DNA of 64,000 nt from Hofstenia miamia (taxonomy: Eukaryota; Xenacoelomorpha; Acoela), in contig SCFE01000079.1 in assembly GCA_004352715.1 (NCBI GenBank), positions 275,273 to 339,272 of the forward strand, in the 5' to 3' direction. The translations under genes were made by a program, and so were the position numbers. Of this stretch, positions 10,635 through 22,125 are shown one piece after another. A model generated the notes under the pieces. It was not told where the DNA came from and searched no databases. It was given only the letters and a program-made list of their open reading frames with translations. Each line of letters begins with the position of its first letter. The stretch's first letter is position 1.

Positions 10635-11850
10635 TTGCAAATTGTACAAATTCAAAGATATAAATATGAAATGTGTACCTATTGGGATGTTTGTATAATA
10701 GATATGTATCTTCTTAAAAGTTCATATTTCAATATCACCCATATAAAATTTTCAAATCACTACTGCGCAGCACTACAGCTAGTCATATGAAGCGGGGCAC
10801 ATCAGTAGCTATTTAAAGTAGCTATGTCGCAGTAAGTTTTATCATTGTGAAAGTATGCTCGATAAATTTCGTGGATAAGAAAATCTTCAAAATCATAGGT
10901 GTCCCTAACTGCGTATGAGTTTTCGGAATATCAAGCGGCAGTCACAACTTCTAATAATAATTCATGTCATTGTACTGACTATAGGAACATTATTAAATTG
11001 CTAGGAAAGTTTATCTAGTACTTTGATCGTTGGAATTTCCTATTAATCAAATACACAAGGCATGTACAGCACAAGCATTTTGTATATTTACAGACATCCA
11101 ATTATTAGTGTGAATTGTGTTCTACTTTGGTTAGCGTTCTTTACTAAAATATATTTTTATTTTTATCAAATATGCACTGTGTGTTTTGCGTTCATTGATT
11201 CTTGTGTGTCAAAACCTTACTACAGACATTTCGCATGTACCTAATCAACTACAAAAGTAGTAAGTCTAAATCGACCGATTTTGACCAAGTACAAAACAAC
11301 TCAGTTGTAGGACGTTTGTTATGTCCTTACTCTCTGCTTTATCTTCTTTTTTGTGTTTATAAANTTCTTTGTGTGCAAATGCTCACACTATTTAACATTC
11401 AATTTATAAATTTTTGATACTGTATAAGTAGAATATATATATATATATATATATACATCCTTAAAATTTGCTATTGCATTGAAATAATTTTTGTATACTT
11501 TAACATCAGGAATGTATCCTTTAACAGTAAAATCATGATTTTTCCTTAGGTTTTTAAATGTTTCTTAGTCTTTATATGTGTATTATAGTCTTTCTTGAAA
11601 ATTATCATATTACAAGCCTCACATGTAAACTTGTTTCTACTTGTCATCTCGCTCCATTTCTTTCTCTCTCTATATATATATATATTTAATTAGCATAATT
11701 TATGCATGAAATGCCCTGAACCCAAACAACCATTCTAGTGCTACATGACTGCTGTAAAATCTGACACCAGAGATGAAAAATTCCATTTTTCAGTGGCGAG
11801 GAAGACCTATTTTTAGATAATTCATTCATTTTCTTATATCAAAATGTGTA
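10635..11850. other. No supported gene; (TA)n, CT-rich tract and an N
   Basis: Contains a (TA)n tract at 11433-11454, a TCTCTCTCTATATA stretch near 11665-11685 and a single N at 11364. Short forward frames around 11062-11417 have no recognisable domain. Confidence 0.5.
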
Positions 11851-11855
11851 TCAGA

Positions 11856-13740
11856 CTTAATAATAATAATAATCAATGACTTTATTTAGCCGCTAAAGGC
11901 ATACACAACAAAAAAAATAAAAAGTCAAGTTTTACGGCAGTGAGGACAGTCACGGGAGATGAAATAGGAGCAAATGGAAGAGTAGGCGACGTTGGAGAAG
12001 GGCTTAGCAAAGAGGAAAGCCATCAAAGATTTCTTGAAGCTCGGTGGCGGGGAAAAGAAATCAATCGCTGTTGGAGGGTTGCGAGTCAAGATGTAATTAG
12101 CAGCAATACAAGCATGATTGAAAAACGAGTGAAGGGTGCGATGTTTCTTTGTACGACGAATGGAGAAGGTGACAACATCATCAGAGCGAGTGCAGCAGGA
12201 ATTAGAGAACTTAATGAAATCAAAAGGATCAAGATCCAATTTGCGAGTCAGTAGTCGATTGAACAGAAGGAGATCACAGGCATGGAAGTAGAGTGACAGT
12301 GGGAGAGTGGAAAATTTCAGCAGAGCGTCTTTATAGTCCAAAGAGGAAATCCATTTGAAAGCGCGTTTCTGGAAACGTTCCATGGAGTGGAACAAAGCAC
12401 GAGAAGGCCACCAACAAGGAGACGCGAGGAATGGACTTGAACAAAGAGAGCTTCACAGCGGACGAGGTATTAAAAGGAACATTACGGAAAAGGGCAAATA
12501 GCGAGGAATTAGCTTTGCGGAGACGCAAAGACACATGTCCAGTCCAATTTAAGTTTGCAGCAAGTTGAACTCCAAGATGAGTGTGATGAGGCGCAAAGTT
12601 CACAGGTAGAGGCAAATCAGAAGGGGGAGCCACAGAAAAGGAAATACCACATGTCTTGGTAGTGCTAAAATCAAGATGGTTGACAGAGGACCAAGTAGAC
12701 AAGTGCTCAAGATCAGAAAAAATGTTCGANNNNNNNNNNNNNNNNNNNNNNNNNNNNNNNNNNNNNNNNNNNNNNNNNNNNNNNNNNNNNNNNNNNNNNN
12801 NNNNNNNNNNNNNNNNNNNNNNNNNNNNNNNNNNNNNNNNNNNNNNNNNNNNNNNNNNNNNNNNNNNNNNNNNNNNNNNNNNNNNNNNNNNNNNNNNNNN
12901 NNNNNNNNNNNNNNNNNNNNNNNNNNNNNNNNNNNNNNCAGGCAAGACGAGTTGAGAACAGAATGAGGGAGGTCGTTAATGGCAACGAGGAAGAAAAGAA
13001 CAGCAAACACTGAGCCTTGAGGGGCGCCACTAGTAACGGGGACAGGAGAAGAGTTGATTTTGACACACTGGTGGCGATTGGTCAGGTAAGACTGGAACAG
13101 TTCGATGAAATCCACATCAAAACCAAATAAACGTAACTTGTCAAGCAGAATGGAATGAGCGAGGCGATCAAACGCTTTTGAGATGTCAAGAAAGATAATA
13201 CAACCAGGATCATTACTATCAGAGTGAAAGTAGCAGTTTTCGATCAGAGTGAGCAGGTTAGTAATCGTAGAGCGACCAGGAAGGTTGCCATGCTGAGAAG
13301 AAGAGATGAGATGACAAATTTTTGGGAATACATAACGAAAAACAAGGCGTTCAAAGATGATAGACAGTCGAGATAGAATAGCTATTGGGCGGTAGGACGT
13401 GACCTGCGAGGAGGGAAGCTGATTAGATTTTAACAGCGGAGAAATCCAAGATGTCTTCCAACAGGCGGGATAGCGCTTAGTGGAGCAAATGAAGGAGTAA
13501 AGATGCTTTAAATTGATAGAAAGCGTGGAGGAGGTTTCATGAATTACAAAGGAAGGAACACCGTCAAGATAACAAGGACCAGACAACTTGCAAGATTTAA
13601 GCATGAGAGAAATATCATGAGCGCTGAAGACCACATTTAAGTGTTTATAAAAGTAAACAATAGTAGGGTAATTTGTGTTACTCGCTATGTTAGAGGATAA
13701 TAAGTCCAACTTTATCATAATAGACGAAATTTTCATTGCA
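11856..13740 (-). mobile_element. LINE ORF2 (reverse transcriptase) with 3' (ATT)n tail
   Basis: Reverse-strand non-LTR element, 5'-truncated near 13740 and ending at 11856 in a short (ATT)n tail preceded by GGCTAAATAAAGTCATTGA. From 13736 the frame is open through the RT fingers and palm: LSGPCYLDGVPSFVIHE, SYRPIAILSRLSIIFERLV, SSQHGNLPGRSTITNLL, IIFLDISKAFDRLAHSILLD and SGAPQGSVFAVLFF. The YADD catalytic box falls inside the 209-N gap. Beyond the gap the thumb and C-terminal part continue (HLGVQLAANLNWTGHV, then MERFQKRAFKWISSL and a Cys/His tail SRDCPHC), with a frame change near 12390. The RT half is unusually well kept, so the copy is fairly young. A fragment of the same family is at 21122-21405. 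Confidence 0.9.
12730..12938. other. Assembly gap (209 N) over the RT active site
   Basis: Unknown bases within the LINE ORF2. Confidence 1.
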
Positions 13741-14127
13741 TCTAAATATATCAGGAAAACTGAGTGGTTTTTATTGTTAATTTTAGTAAGGCATTCATTA
13801 ATGTAACCTCATAGTTCGTTATTGAATCCATATTTTTGGTTCCCCTACTCACCGGGGCACCCCACTCTAAGTTTTTCAATTAATTTTTAAACAATTTATT
13901 GTGAAAAATTGACAATTAGCTTCTTAAAAGTAGGGTATTCCTTATTTAATCTTAGATTCAGCTGTGTTTGTTGCTCTAGTTATTCACCATAATCTTAAGA
14001 AATATGAATTTTTGAAGGAAATTGTAAACCGGTTTGATTATTGCTAAATATCGATCAGCAATCAGAAAAATATAATATATGCCTTTAAATATCGAACTAC
14101 ATTGTTAAATATATTTCTAAATTTTAG
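13741..14127. other. Upstream region of reductase gene A
   Basis: Presumed promoter/5' UTR of gene A. No clear TATA or initiator that I would defend. ATTTTAG lies directly before the start codon, i.e. a 3' splice-site-like sequence abutting ATG, suggesting either a 5' UTR intron or a trans-splice acceptor. Confidence 0.4.
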
Positions 14128-14390
14128 ATGTCACCACGTAACTGTCTCGTTACTGGCTCAAATAAAGGCATTGGATTCGAAGCTGTTCGACAGATTTCTA
14201 AACTTTTTTCAAATGATGATGTTGTATATCTCACATCTCGTGACAAGCAAAGGGGATCAGAGGCATTGAAAACCTTGAATAATGAAGGATTAAAGAACCT
14301 AAGGTAGAGAATTTTGCAAATACTTTTACATATTTCAAAATCTATTTTTTGGTTAACATTTTGAAATACCAATTTGTTGCTAATCCCTAG

Positions 14391-14429
<39 letters not shown>

Positions 14430-16378
14430 NATATGTTGAACAAAGCTAACCCAAAATTCAACTAAAGACATTTGATAAAAGTCATTTTCTTCTCTGCTTT
14501 TAATGTGCTTGACCAAACCCAAATACCCCAACTACATTTTCAATAGTTCTACAGGTTTTTGCCTCATGATATATATATATATATATATATATATGTCAAC
14601 AATAAATTTGTTTAAATTTGGGCCACTGATTTATCGTAACTTGAATATACTGAAAAAGAATTTTATAAAGTGTTTTTTATATATTTGTAAAACCACTGAA
14701 ATTTCTATAAAAATTGGACTAATTTTTACCTTTTTAAGAATTTATTTTGTGTAAAATCTCTTAATTACAGTGAATCCTCGATTATCCGGCCCATAATGAG
14801 CGGACGTCTACTGAAAATGAGCTGGATAATCCAAATTTTATCTATCTATAGGTTTTGACCGTTTAAAATGAGAAAAAATGATGGATAAGTATAACATTGC
14901 TGGCATGCCCTCAAAATGAAATTTTTAGCGCCTTAAATAGCGCATTTCCCCGGGGTTATTCAAAGAGAACAATGTCCAAAGAGAAAATGAGTGGCCAATT
15001 AAATAAGAAATATTAGTGGCTGTAAGAAAAGGTTACATGTGTTGTCATAGTGGCCGAATAATTGAAAAACGGATAATCGAAAAGCAGATAACCAAGCATT
15101 CACTGTATATAAATTATTTTTCAGAATTTTAACATTCTTTTAATAGATTTATCTCCAAAACTAGTTAAAAATTTCAGCTGCTTTTTGTGTACATTTTCTA
15201 ATTCAATCTCTGAATTATTCGTTTTATTATACTATTAATTACCTGATTCCTATCACTTGCTGTTTTAGCACAACCGCAAACATTACGTTAGCTATTTAAG
15301 AATTATGATCTGGGGTTTCACAAGTTTAGCAATGTGGGGAAAGAGGGGCATGAAGGTGATTTAAAATTGTAGCATAATATGCCAACAAGTTGTATTGTAA
15401 TGAAGCAAGTATTTAACTAACAACTAAGCCATATAAATTTTTAGAGCAGCAAATCACTTCTAAAGCTTACCTGGTTTTATTCACACAGTGGGATCTCGTT
15501 ATAGCAACTGAATAAAAATTACCAATGCTTCATTTTCTTGACTTTCATTGCCAATGTTTTTTTTGCAAGTTTTTGCATCTACAAAAATTAGATTATATAC
15601 GTACGTATAGGCAAGGCAATGCCAAATACTGTATATACATACACATACTATTTTAACATTAATAATGGTTAGTTGTTCAGCAGTGAAAGAAGCTGTACAC
15701 TAACTGTACATGTTGACATTTATATACTGAACATATTAATTTGTGTACAATATTTTAGTCATATTTTTATTATTTCGTAGCTCTAAACAACACAGAAGAA
15801 TATTTATTTAAAAATTCATTGACTCAGTTTTTAGTGTGCTGTTTTTTGTACATTTAACTTTTTTGAGAAATAAAAATCATTCTGTTTAATGTGAGATTGA
15901 AACCAAGTATTTCAATTTCTTGATGAATCACGTGTTTTCTATTATTGTCTAGATGTAAATACATATATTCATGCACTAATAATTTAGTGTTAAAATATTT
16001 TCAAATTTTTAATATCTTAAATTTTGAAAGCATGTCACTGCTTTGATTAATGTTTAAAATGTGTGTTTTAGATACTTGCAGTTGGATCTTGAAGATACTT
16101 CAACCATAAAGTCAGCAGCAAGCATTATCTCAAAAGAGCATGGGAAATTAGACGTTTTGGTTAACAATGCAGGCTTTCTTTACAAAAATCCATCTGCTCC
16201 TTTTCAAGAACAAGCAGAAGTATTCCTTGGTTTTAAAAAATGAATTACTATTGGAATCTCTTAGGTCACCAACAGCATCAATTACTTTGGAACGCTTAAT
16301 GTTATCAAAGCCTTCATTCCACTTTTGAAAAATGGGCGAATTATTAATGTAGCTGGTTTTGTTGGCAAACTCAATCAG
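14128..16378 (+). CDS. Carbonyl reductase (CBR1-like SDR) gene A, exons 1-3
   Basis: NAD(P)H-dependent short-chain dehydrogenase/reductase of the monomeric carbonyl reductase 1 type, which in known members reduces ketones, aldehydes and quinones in the cytosol. Exon 1 is 14128-14303, exon 2 16072-16219, exon 3 16265-16378, all with GT-AG borders that restore frame (codon split 2+1 at the first junction). Visible motifs: TGSNKGIG cofactor loop (residues 9-16), YLTSRD after strand 2 (its Arg fits NADPH preference), VLVNNAGF (88-94) and NYFGT (114-118). The segment that should be N-V-x-S reads NVAG, so residue 139 is Gly instead of the catalytic Ser. Intron 2 is only 45 bp. Exons 4-5 follow 16.3 kb downstream. 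The start is chosen because it places the cofactor motif at the usual distance. Confidence 0.92.
14396..14430. repeat. (TA)n in intron 1, ending at an N
   Basis: AT dinucleotides 14396-14424, then A-run and single N at 14430. A second (TA)n is at 14568-14594. Confidence 0.95.
14768..15105. mobile_element. Pogo/Tigger-like MITE in intron 1
   Basis: A 338-bp element with imperfect inverted termini: CAGTGAATCCTCGATTATCC at the left, and the right end reading GATAACCAAGCATTCACTG. TA flanks both sides (14766-14767 and 15106-15107). Interior TGGATAATCC / GGATAATCGAAAAGC repeats resemble the ends of Tigger-class elements. No coding sequence, so non-autonomous. Confidence 0.88.
15106..16071. other. 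Remainder of intron 1 of gene A
   Basis: AT-rich intron; nothing further recognised. It ends at the acceptor TGTGTTTTAG. Confidence 0.6.
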
Positions 16379-16645
16379 GTAAAATGTTGTATAATTTTAT
16401 TTAATGTTATTTAGGATTAAAAAGTTAGTTCTTTTCAAAAGTTTAACTGTTGTTTCCCATTAGTATTGAATATTGCTTTGAGTATTCTTTAAGATTTACA
16501 CTAAGCCTTCTATTATCTTGTCTAATCGATTTTCTATTGTCTTGTCTAATTGATTTAGAGTAGAAGGTGAAAAAATTTACTTTGCATAAGTTGTTGACCA
16601 AACAAACAATATATGGAAGCTTGCTTGTTTTAACACAGGTGCAAA
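16379..16645. other. Intron 3 of gene A, 5' host part
   Basis: Begins with the donor GTAAAATG. Contains a short direct duplication of TCTATTGTCTTGTCTAATTG type (about 16508-16556). Host intron sequence up to the Polinton terminus. Confidence 0.6.
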
Positions 16646-17222
16646 AAAAATGGTCCAGTTCCATATATAGATATAATTATTCAATTATATCCCTTTTAAC
16701 CTATGTACCAATTTGTTTTTGAGCAATTTTTGCAATTTTTATAAATTCTGCATTTTGCAGCCACCCCAATATGTTTTCACAGCCAATTTAAAACCATGTG
16801 ATTAATACAAATCTTAGGGTGTAAACAGAAATTTGATTATTTGAGTGAACAACCAGCCCATTTTTAACTACTAATTTATATTACAATTATTTAAAGGAAG
16901 CCATATGGAAAACTCATTATTATTTAAGTAATATATTTTATCATCAAATGGTGATAATGATGTTTTTTCTGTGTTGGTTAAGCTAATTTTATGTTTTATA
17001 TTTCTCAATATATAATTATTGGAAAGACCAATTTTATTTGTTTCCAAACAATTTTTATAAACTTCAAAAGTTAATTTTTCTTTTTCAATTTTTGTTATTC
17101 CTTTCAAAGCGTTTTTACTTTTATCATTAACTTTATATGAATACATTTTGCTCCTCAAACAACAAATTCATCTAAATGAATATTTTCAGGAGCTTACAGC
17201 TTAAAATATCCATGAATTTTTT
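16646..17222 (+). repeat. Polinton left terminal inverted repeat
   Basis: Starts AAAAATGGTCCAGTTCCATA and matches the complement of 31196-31768 at roughly 85-90% by eye. It includes the 3' end of the polymerase gene. Confidence 0.9.
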
Positions 17223-19553
17223 TAAATCTTTCATTGAATGATTAGTGATTCTTATCAAGTTTGCTAAAATCAAATAATTCATAATCATCATTAAGTGTTT
17301 TTAAATCATGAATTATATCTTTTGTTTTTATATTCAAAATGAAATAGTCTGTATCCACATAATTTAAATTTATATTATTTTCACCAAAAAATGGTTGTAG
17401 GACATCATAATAAATTTCATACATTAACCATTTTAAAAGTTCTACAATAGTAAATCCCAGATATATTGGTTTTGTCAAACTTTAGTTTAGTTTGACAGTA
17501 TACCAAAAAAATTATCAAAATGAATGTGTTTTAAATTCTAGCTTACTTTGGTCCTTTATTAATTTTTCCATAGTTTCAGTTTTTTTAAACATTTTTACAT
17601 TTAGCCTTCCTCTGATGTTTTCACTAGTTTTTCCAAAGAATGCATTATTGAAAAGTTTATAAAAATCTTTTCAAAACTATTTTTTGCTTTTAAGCTCATA
17701 TTGGTGTTATGATCAATACATCCTTCCAACACTTTTTTCTGTTTGAATGAAATTACTCTATGCAATTTACCCCCATTTTCATGCCCATCCATAGATAAAG
17801 TTTTAATAACATATAATGAAAAATAAGCTTTGGTGTAGGGCAAACACTTTTAAGAGCAATTAGATTTTGATATTCATTATATTCTGAAGGTTCTACTTTT
17901 CTTTTAACTGGACAAAATGGAAAGCTCTTTGTATTGTTCATCAATCAATTCATTGTCTAATTTTAAGAATTTAAAATCACAATAAGGAAGGTTTTGTTTC
18001 ATTGCCCATCCATATAAATTATTAGCATCAATATACCAAATTTTATTTTCATTCATTGATTAAATATAACTAACTTCCATTACAGAACTATGCCCCACAA
18101 TTGTTTTGTTCTATTGACAATACAAGATCTGAATCTTGTGTAACATTTGCAAATTTAAGACCACATTGCCAGGTAAATCCTGGTAATGAATATGCACAAC
18201 ACATTTAATCCATACTCTTTCTTTCCAAGTTTAATAATATTTTCAAATACATCTACCAGTAAGAGGACATGAATTTTTTAAATACAACATTGTCAATTCT
18301 TTTCCACATTTCATAACATACTTTTTAATAATTTTGTTTGTTCTTTCTATTTCATCTATATTTGGAGATTTTTTATTTAGAGTTGAAAAGTAATCTTCAT
18401 GTTTTGTGGTAATTTTTTTATAAGATTTGGGAGTATCAAAAAACTCATATGGATAAGCCAATTTAAACTGTACAAGTTCATATTCACCAAAATGTTTCTC
18501 TAGAATGGGTTTTTATGATTATTTCTAAATTTTTTAATGATTATGTAAGAAATCTAGATGAATCCAGAAACTTTATACAACCATGCATATTGCACTGAGA
18601 TGTATTCTTCTTCTGTTTTACATAAAGTTTTTATGATCAACTTTTCTTTACACTTAAATAGTTCATTAAAGAATAAATGTGAAACATATTGTGAATAATT
18701 ATGAAAATACTTCAGCAAAAAGACATTTTCCTTTTTTGAGTTATTTAATTACAATCATTACAAGCATTACCTGTTAAATGCGAGTGATCTCTTATTAATT
18801 TTTCACTTACACATCCACATAGATAACACTCCTTTGAATTTGTAAATTCTTGACAAAAGTATAGTTTATCTTTAAATAAATCTTTGTACAATAAGCATTT
18901 TCAATTCTTTATCAAAACAAAATGATTTTCATACACACCCAAATCAATTGAATTTTCATCAGAATAATAAATAGGTAAAACACTGTATTTAAGTGTAATT
19001 TCATTACCCATGTGTGAATTTGATTCCCCCTTATCCTCCAAGACTTTTAATTCAAAACCATTAACATTAATCCCATTTTGTTTAATAAATTTTTCAATAC
19101 CATTTACTGTTATTGGAAATGTTATTCCTCTTAAATTGTGCTTATCTATATATTTTTCATAAACAGATTTTCTATGTTGGTTTTTAGAACTAAGATATTG
19201 AGCAGCAATTATTGACCACAGAAAACACTTATCATCACTATTAATATTTAGAATTGAAGAAGATTTAAGTGGAAATTTAACATATATTCCACCCCAAGAA
19301 ATGTTGAACATTTTAGTATTCATACTATGCACTCCAATGAGTACCCAATTTCATCCTTCTAGTTTTTCATAATTATTAATAATTTCCTTTAATTTTGAGA
19401 AAATATTAATATTATCTATCTCATTCTTTGCTTTTATTTTCTTCATGTTAAATTGATAAGGAATTATTGCATTTTTAAGTGTATCTTCATTACCCCTTGT
19501 ACATTTTAAATATAGTGAAATGTTGTATTTCAATGTTATGTATATAAACATTG

Positions 19554-19595
<42 letters not shown>

Positions 19596-19600
19596 AATAA
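16871..19600 (-). pseudogene. Polinton DNA polymerase B, broken
   Basis: Family-B, protein-primed polymerase that would copy the element. In reverse-strand order: an N-terminal region with NSDDKCFLWSII (about 19230) and NHFVLIKN; a Cys/His cluster ending in RDHSHLTGNACNDCN (about 18790); HDLYLK-type exonuclease remnant at about 18270; motif A YIDANNLYGWAM (about 18035); palm KLHRVISFKQ and AKNSFEKIF (17640-17770); motif C LNYVDTDYFIL with the DTD metal ligands (about 17345); and the C-terminal segment starting ALRSKMYS-like at about 17158. At least five frames are needed and several stops occur, so it is inactive. A (TA)n tract (19561-19592) lies at its 5' side. The last part lies inside the terminal repeat and is therefore duplicated at the right end. 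Confidence 0.9.
19561..19592. repeat. (TA)n microsatellite
   Basis: Located between the integrase and polymerase remnants of the Polinton. Confidence 0.95.
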
Positions 19601-19646
19601 TGTGTCTATATCTTTTTTGTCTATAAAAAAATAATAGTTAATGTTT

Positions 19647-20797
19647 CTATATATTTTTGATCTTTACCCAACGACTAAATTTCTCAGGATAGTCTGACCA
19701 TTTAACAAATGTGAGTTCATTCTTTTTTCTTAACACTTCTAAATTTTTCTTCATCAGTTTTTTGTAGTTCATATTCATAAAATGGTCCCTTTATTTCTTC
19801 ATCAATTAATCCTTCAATTTGTATGTTATAGGGTCTGTTAATTTTATTTTATCCATAAAAAATATTTCTTCAGTTCAGTTTGGTGTATAAAGTTTATCAA
19901 AACTTTTCTTTTAAGTTTACTAATTCTAACTTTATTGTCTACTTTAAATTTAGCAGATACTTTAGTATTCTCAATAGTGTCACCGATTTTGTACAAAATA
20001 TTATATACTTCATTTTTTTTCTTTTTGGAAACTTCCATTGATGTCATTTTTGTAGAGATATGTCTAGTATTACTGTACTCATTTAAAAGTTTAGGGAGTA
20101 TTTCTAAATATCGTGTATGATTTTGTTTAGTAAATTTCCACATTTTATTTTTAATTGTTCTATTCCATCTTTCTTTTTAAAATTTTTTATACTATATTAG
20201 TCAAGTAGTACTTGAACATTTTTATTATAAAACTCTTTTCCTTTATCTACCTATAATAAATTTGAAATTCTGGAGTATGAATGGAATTCACCCTTTAATG
20301 CATCTCTAACTGTAGCTCCAGTCTTATCTCTTAAAGGACTTGGAAAATGCATCTATAATCATCAACAAATATTTATAACCTTTGTTCCATCTACTAAATT
20401 TTTGCAAATCAACTAAATCAGCACACCAAATTTCATCTATATGATTATGTGTTAGCGTAGCATACATCATGTTATCTAAAAACAGCATCAATTTGATTAT
20501 ATGATTGTAAATTGTTTTCCAATTGTTTTTGCAAAGGATTATATGGTCCAGTGTATTTATGATTTGGAAGTGTGAAACCTCGTTTTGGTTTTGGAAGATA
20601 ACCAATTGCTTTATGAATGTATAAGGAACTACCAACCTTTTGTGCAAGTGAATTTGATTCAGCCTTTTCAAATTGGGTCTTTTTACTACAAATTGAGTTT
20701 AGCATATTTCTTCCATTGTTGTTGTAAGTAATTGCCCTGAACCTGGAACAGAATTTGTTAATTTTTTTTCTTTAACACAGTAAGTTAAATCAGTCAT
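19647..20797 (-). pseudogene. Polinton integrase, broken
   Basis: Retroviral-type (rve, DDE) integrase that would insert the element. The reverse strand starts near 20797 (MTDLTYCVKEKKLTN). It contains HIDEIWCADLVDLQKF followed by KGYKYLLMIIDAFSK (about 20330-20445), which hold the first catalytic Asp and the second-Asp region. It then continues, after a frameshifted stretch, with ILPKLLNEYSNTRH and KFKVDNKVRISK (19880-20120). The end, ELTFVKWSDYPEKFSRWV (about 19660-19720), resembles a chromodomain as in many Polinton integrases. Frameshifts near 20680 and between 20150 and 20320 inactivate it; the third acidic residue lies in the damaged part. Confidence 0.85.
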
Positions 20798-20929
20798 TTT
20801 ATTTACATAAGAGGAAAGGAATTATTTTGCCACAGTTGTCTGTGTTTAGAAAAAATTTCTAAACCTTTAAAAGATCAAGGGACTTTCCACTGGAAAATAT
20901 TTTATTAAAGGTTAACAGAGTTAACTGTT

Positions 20930-21002
20930 GTGAAATAAATTTCACTCTTACTTAAGGAAAGGAACTTTCCTGTGAAAAAAAGATTTTCTTTCTTCCTTAT
21001 AT
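20930..21002 (+). promoter_or_regulatory. Shared Polinton promoter-like motif, copy 1
   Basis: Near-palindrome GTGAAATAAATTTCAC, then TCTTACTTAAGG, a GGAAC/TTTCC patch, GAAAAAAAGATTTTCTTTC and CCTTATATA. It has the same order and orientation as the copies at 27334 and 29635. It lies between the divergent integrase (-) and the rightward genes (+), and an ATG follows at 21021. Confidence 0.6.
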
Positions 21003-21121
21003 AATAAAGATTATAAATTATGATACTCCAAGAGTAACAAAAGACAAATCACCAGTAGATTTCCTATCAGAAGCCTTTAGAATGCTATGTAAAAAAATCA
21101 GGATGTGCGAAATAAAATTTA
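21003..21121 (+). pseudogene. 5' stub of a rightward Polinton gene
   Basis: About 100 bp after promoter-like copy 1 read TPRVTKDKSPVDFLSEAF, then RMLCKKIRMCE, before LINE sequence takes over at about 21122. The product is not recognised. It may be the start of the ATPase gene whose end appears at 25600, or of another gene. Confidence 0.4.
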
Positions 21122-21405
21122 TTAATGGATCTGATTTTAAGACCATTCCTCGTGCAAGTCTTCTCTATGCTTCTCCCTGTTGGTGGCCTTCCCATTCCTT
21201 GTTCCACTTTATGGAACGTTTCCAGAAGCGTGCCTTCAAAGGGATCTCTCCCTTGCCATACAAAGTCGCCCTTCTCAAATTCTTCACTCTCCCGCTGTCA
21301 CTCTAATTCCATGCCTGCGATTTCCTCCTGTTCAATCGACTGCTAACTCGCAAATTGGATCTTGATACTTTTGATTTCATTAAGTTCTCTAATCACTCCT
21401 GTTTG
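21122..21405 (+). pseudogene. LINE ORF2 C-terminal fragment
   Basis: Forward frames give PRASLLYASPCWWPSHSLF, MERFQKRAFKGISPL and LLFNRLLTRKLDLDTFDF, the same as the C-terminal region of the LINE at 11925-12420. One stop is present. Confidence 0.85.
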
Positions 21406-22125
21406 TCACGATTCCAATATTCAAAGGAACTTCATAATCCAAGAATTCAACCGAGTCATCCACTCTCTATCCGTGAACAACTTCTCTGTGATCCCTGTTT
21501 TCGAAAGCTTTTTACATGCTCCTCGTCACGTTAATGACAAACTTCTTGATAGGGATGGAATACATCTTTCTCGTCAAGATCTAGCTCACATGATCCGCAA
21601 TCTCCAATCCTACTTCAGACCCCACGTAATCTCCAATCCATCTCATCGTTTAGCAAATGTTTCTTATTCAAAAGCTATAATCGCTCGTCGCGTCCTTCTC
21701 TCTACTCCTTCATATCAATCTAAAAGAAACAGGTACGCTACCTCGAGGTTTCGTCATTCTCCTACACCACGTCAATATTTTTCTTTTAAGGAAACTTCCC
21801 AATCACCAAAACCGAAGTCAAAATCAAATTACGTCAAATCTATTAAACCTAACACTACTACACTTCTAATTGGCAGTAATATTCTGAAGTATGCTCGTTC
21901 TCGAAATCTTCTTCCAAATCAGACGACTACAATCCACTCATATCCAGGTCACAACACAAAGAAGCTCACTGACAAAATCTCTTCGTATCCCAAAACTCAT
22001 ATCAACTTGATCATAATCAATGCTGGTCTTATAGTTGTTCTTAACTCCACTGACACTCAGTCTTTCAAATCTAAGTTAAGCAGGCTAATCTCAGAAGTAC
22101 GTCGTAAATTTACACCTCGCGTCAT
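21406..22125 (+). pseudogene. LINE ORF1-like, SGNH-esterase halves in permuted order
   Basis: Part of an open frame of about 296 codons (21362-22252). The first half reads NRVIHSLSVNNFSVIPVF then LLDRDGIHLSRQDL, i.e. the end of an SGNH/GDSL-like esterase domain with its D-x-x-H block. The later half (about 21840-22125) reads TTLLIGSNILKY, SYPGHNTKKL and LIIINAGLIVVLN, i.e. the beginning of such a domain. The two halves are therefore in reverse order, as expected from a tandem copy or a mis-join. Some CR1-type LINEs carry an esterase in ORF1. At 22126 the frame runs into endonuclease sequence. Confidence 0.7.

Noticed and set aside
12656-13066. Several frames spanning the 12730-12938 gap
   Set aside because: Open only because of Ns; the LINE reading frame on the reverse strand explains the region.
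14124-14531. 135-codon reverse frame over gene A exon 1
   Set aside because: Antisense shadow of the exon running into a (TA)n tract and an N; no domain.
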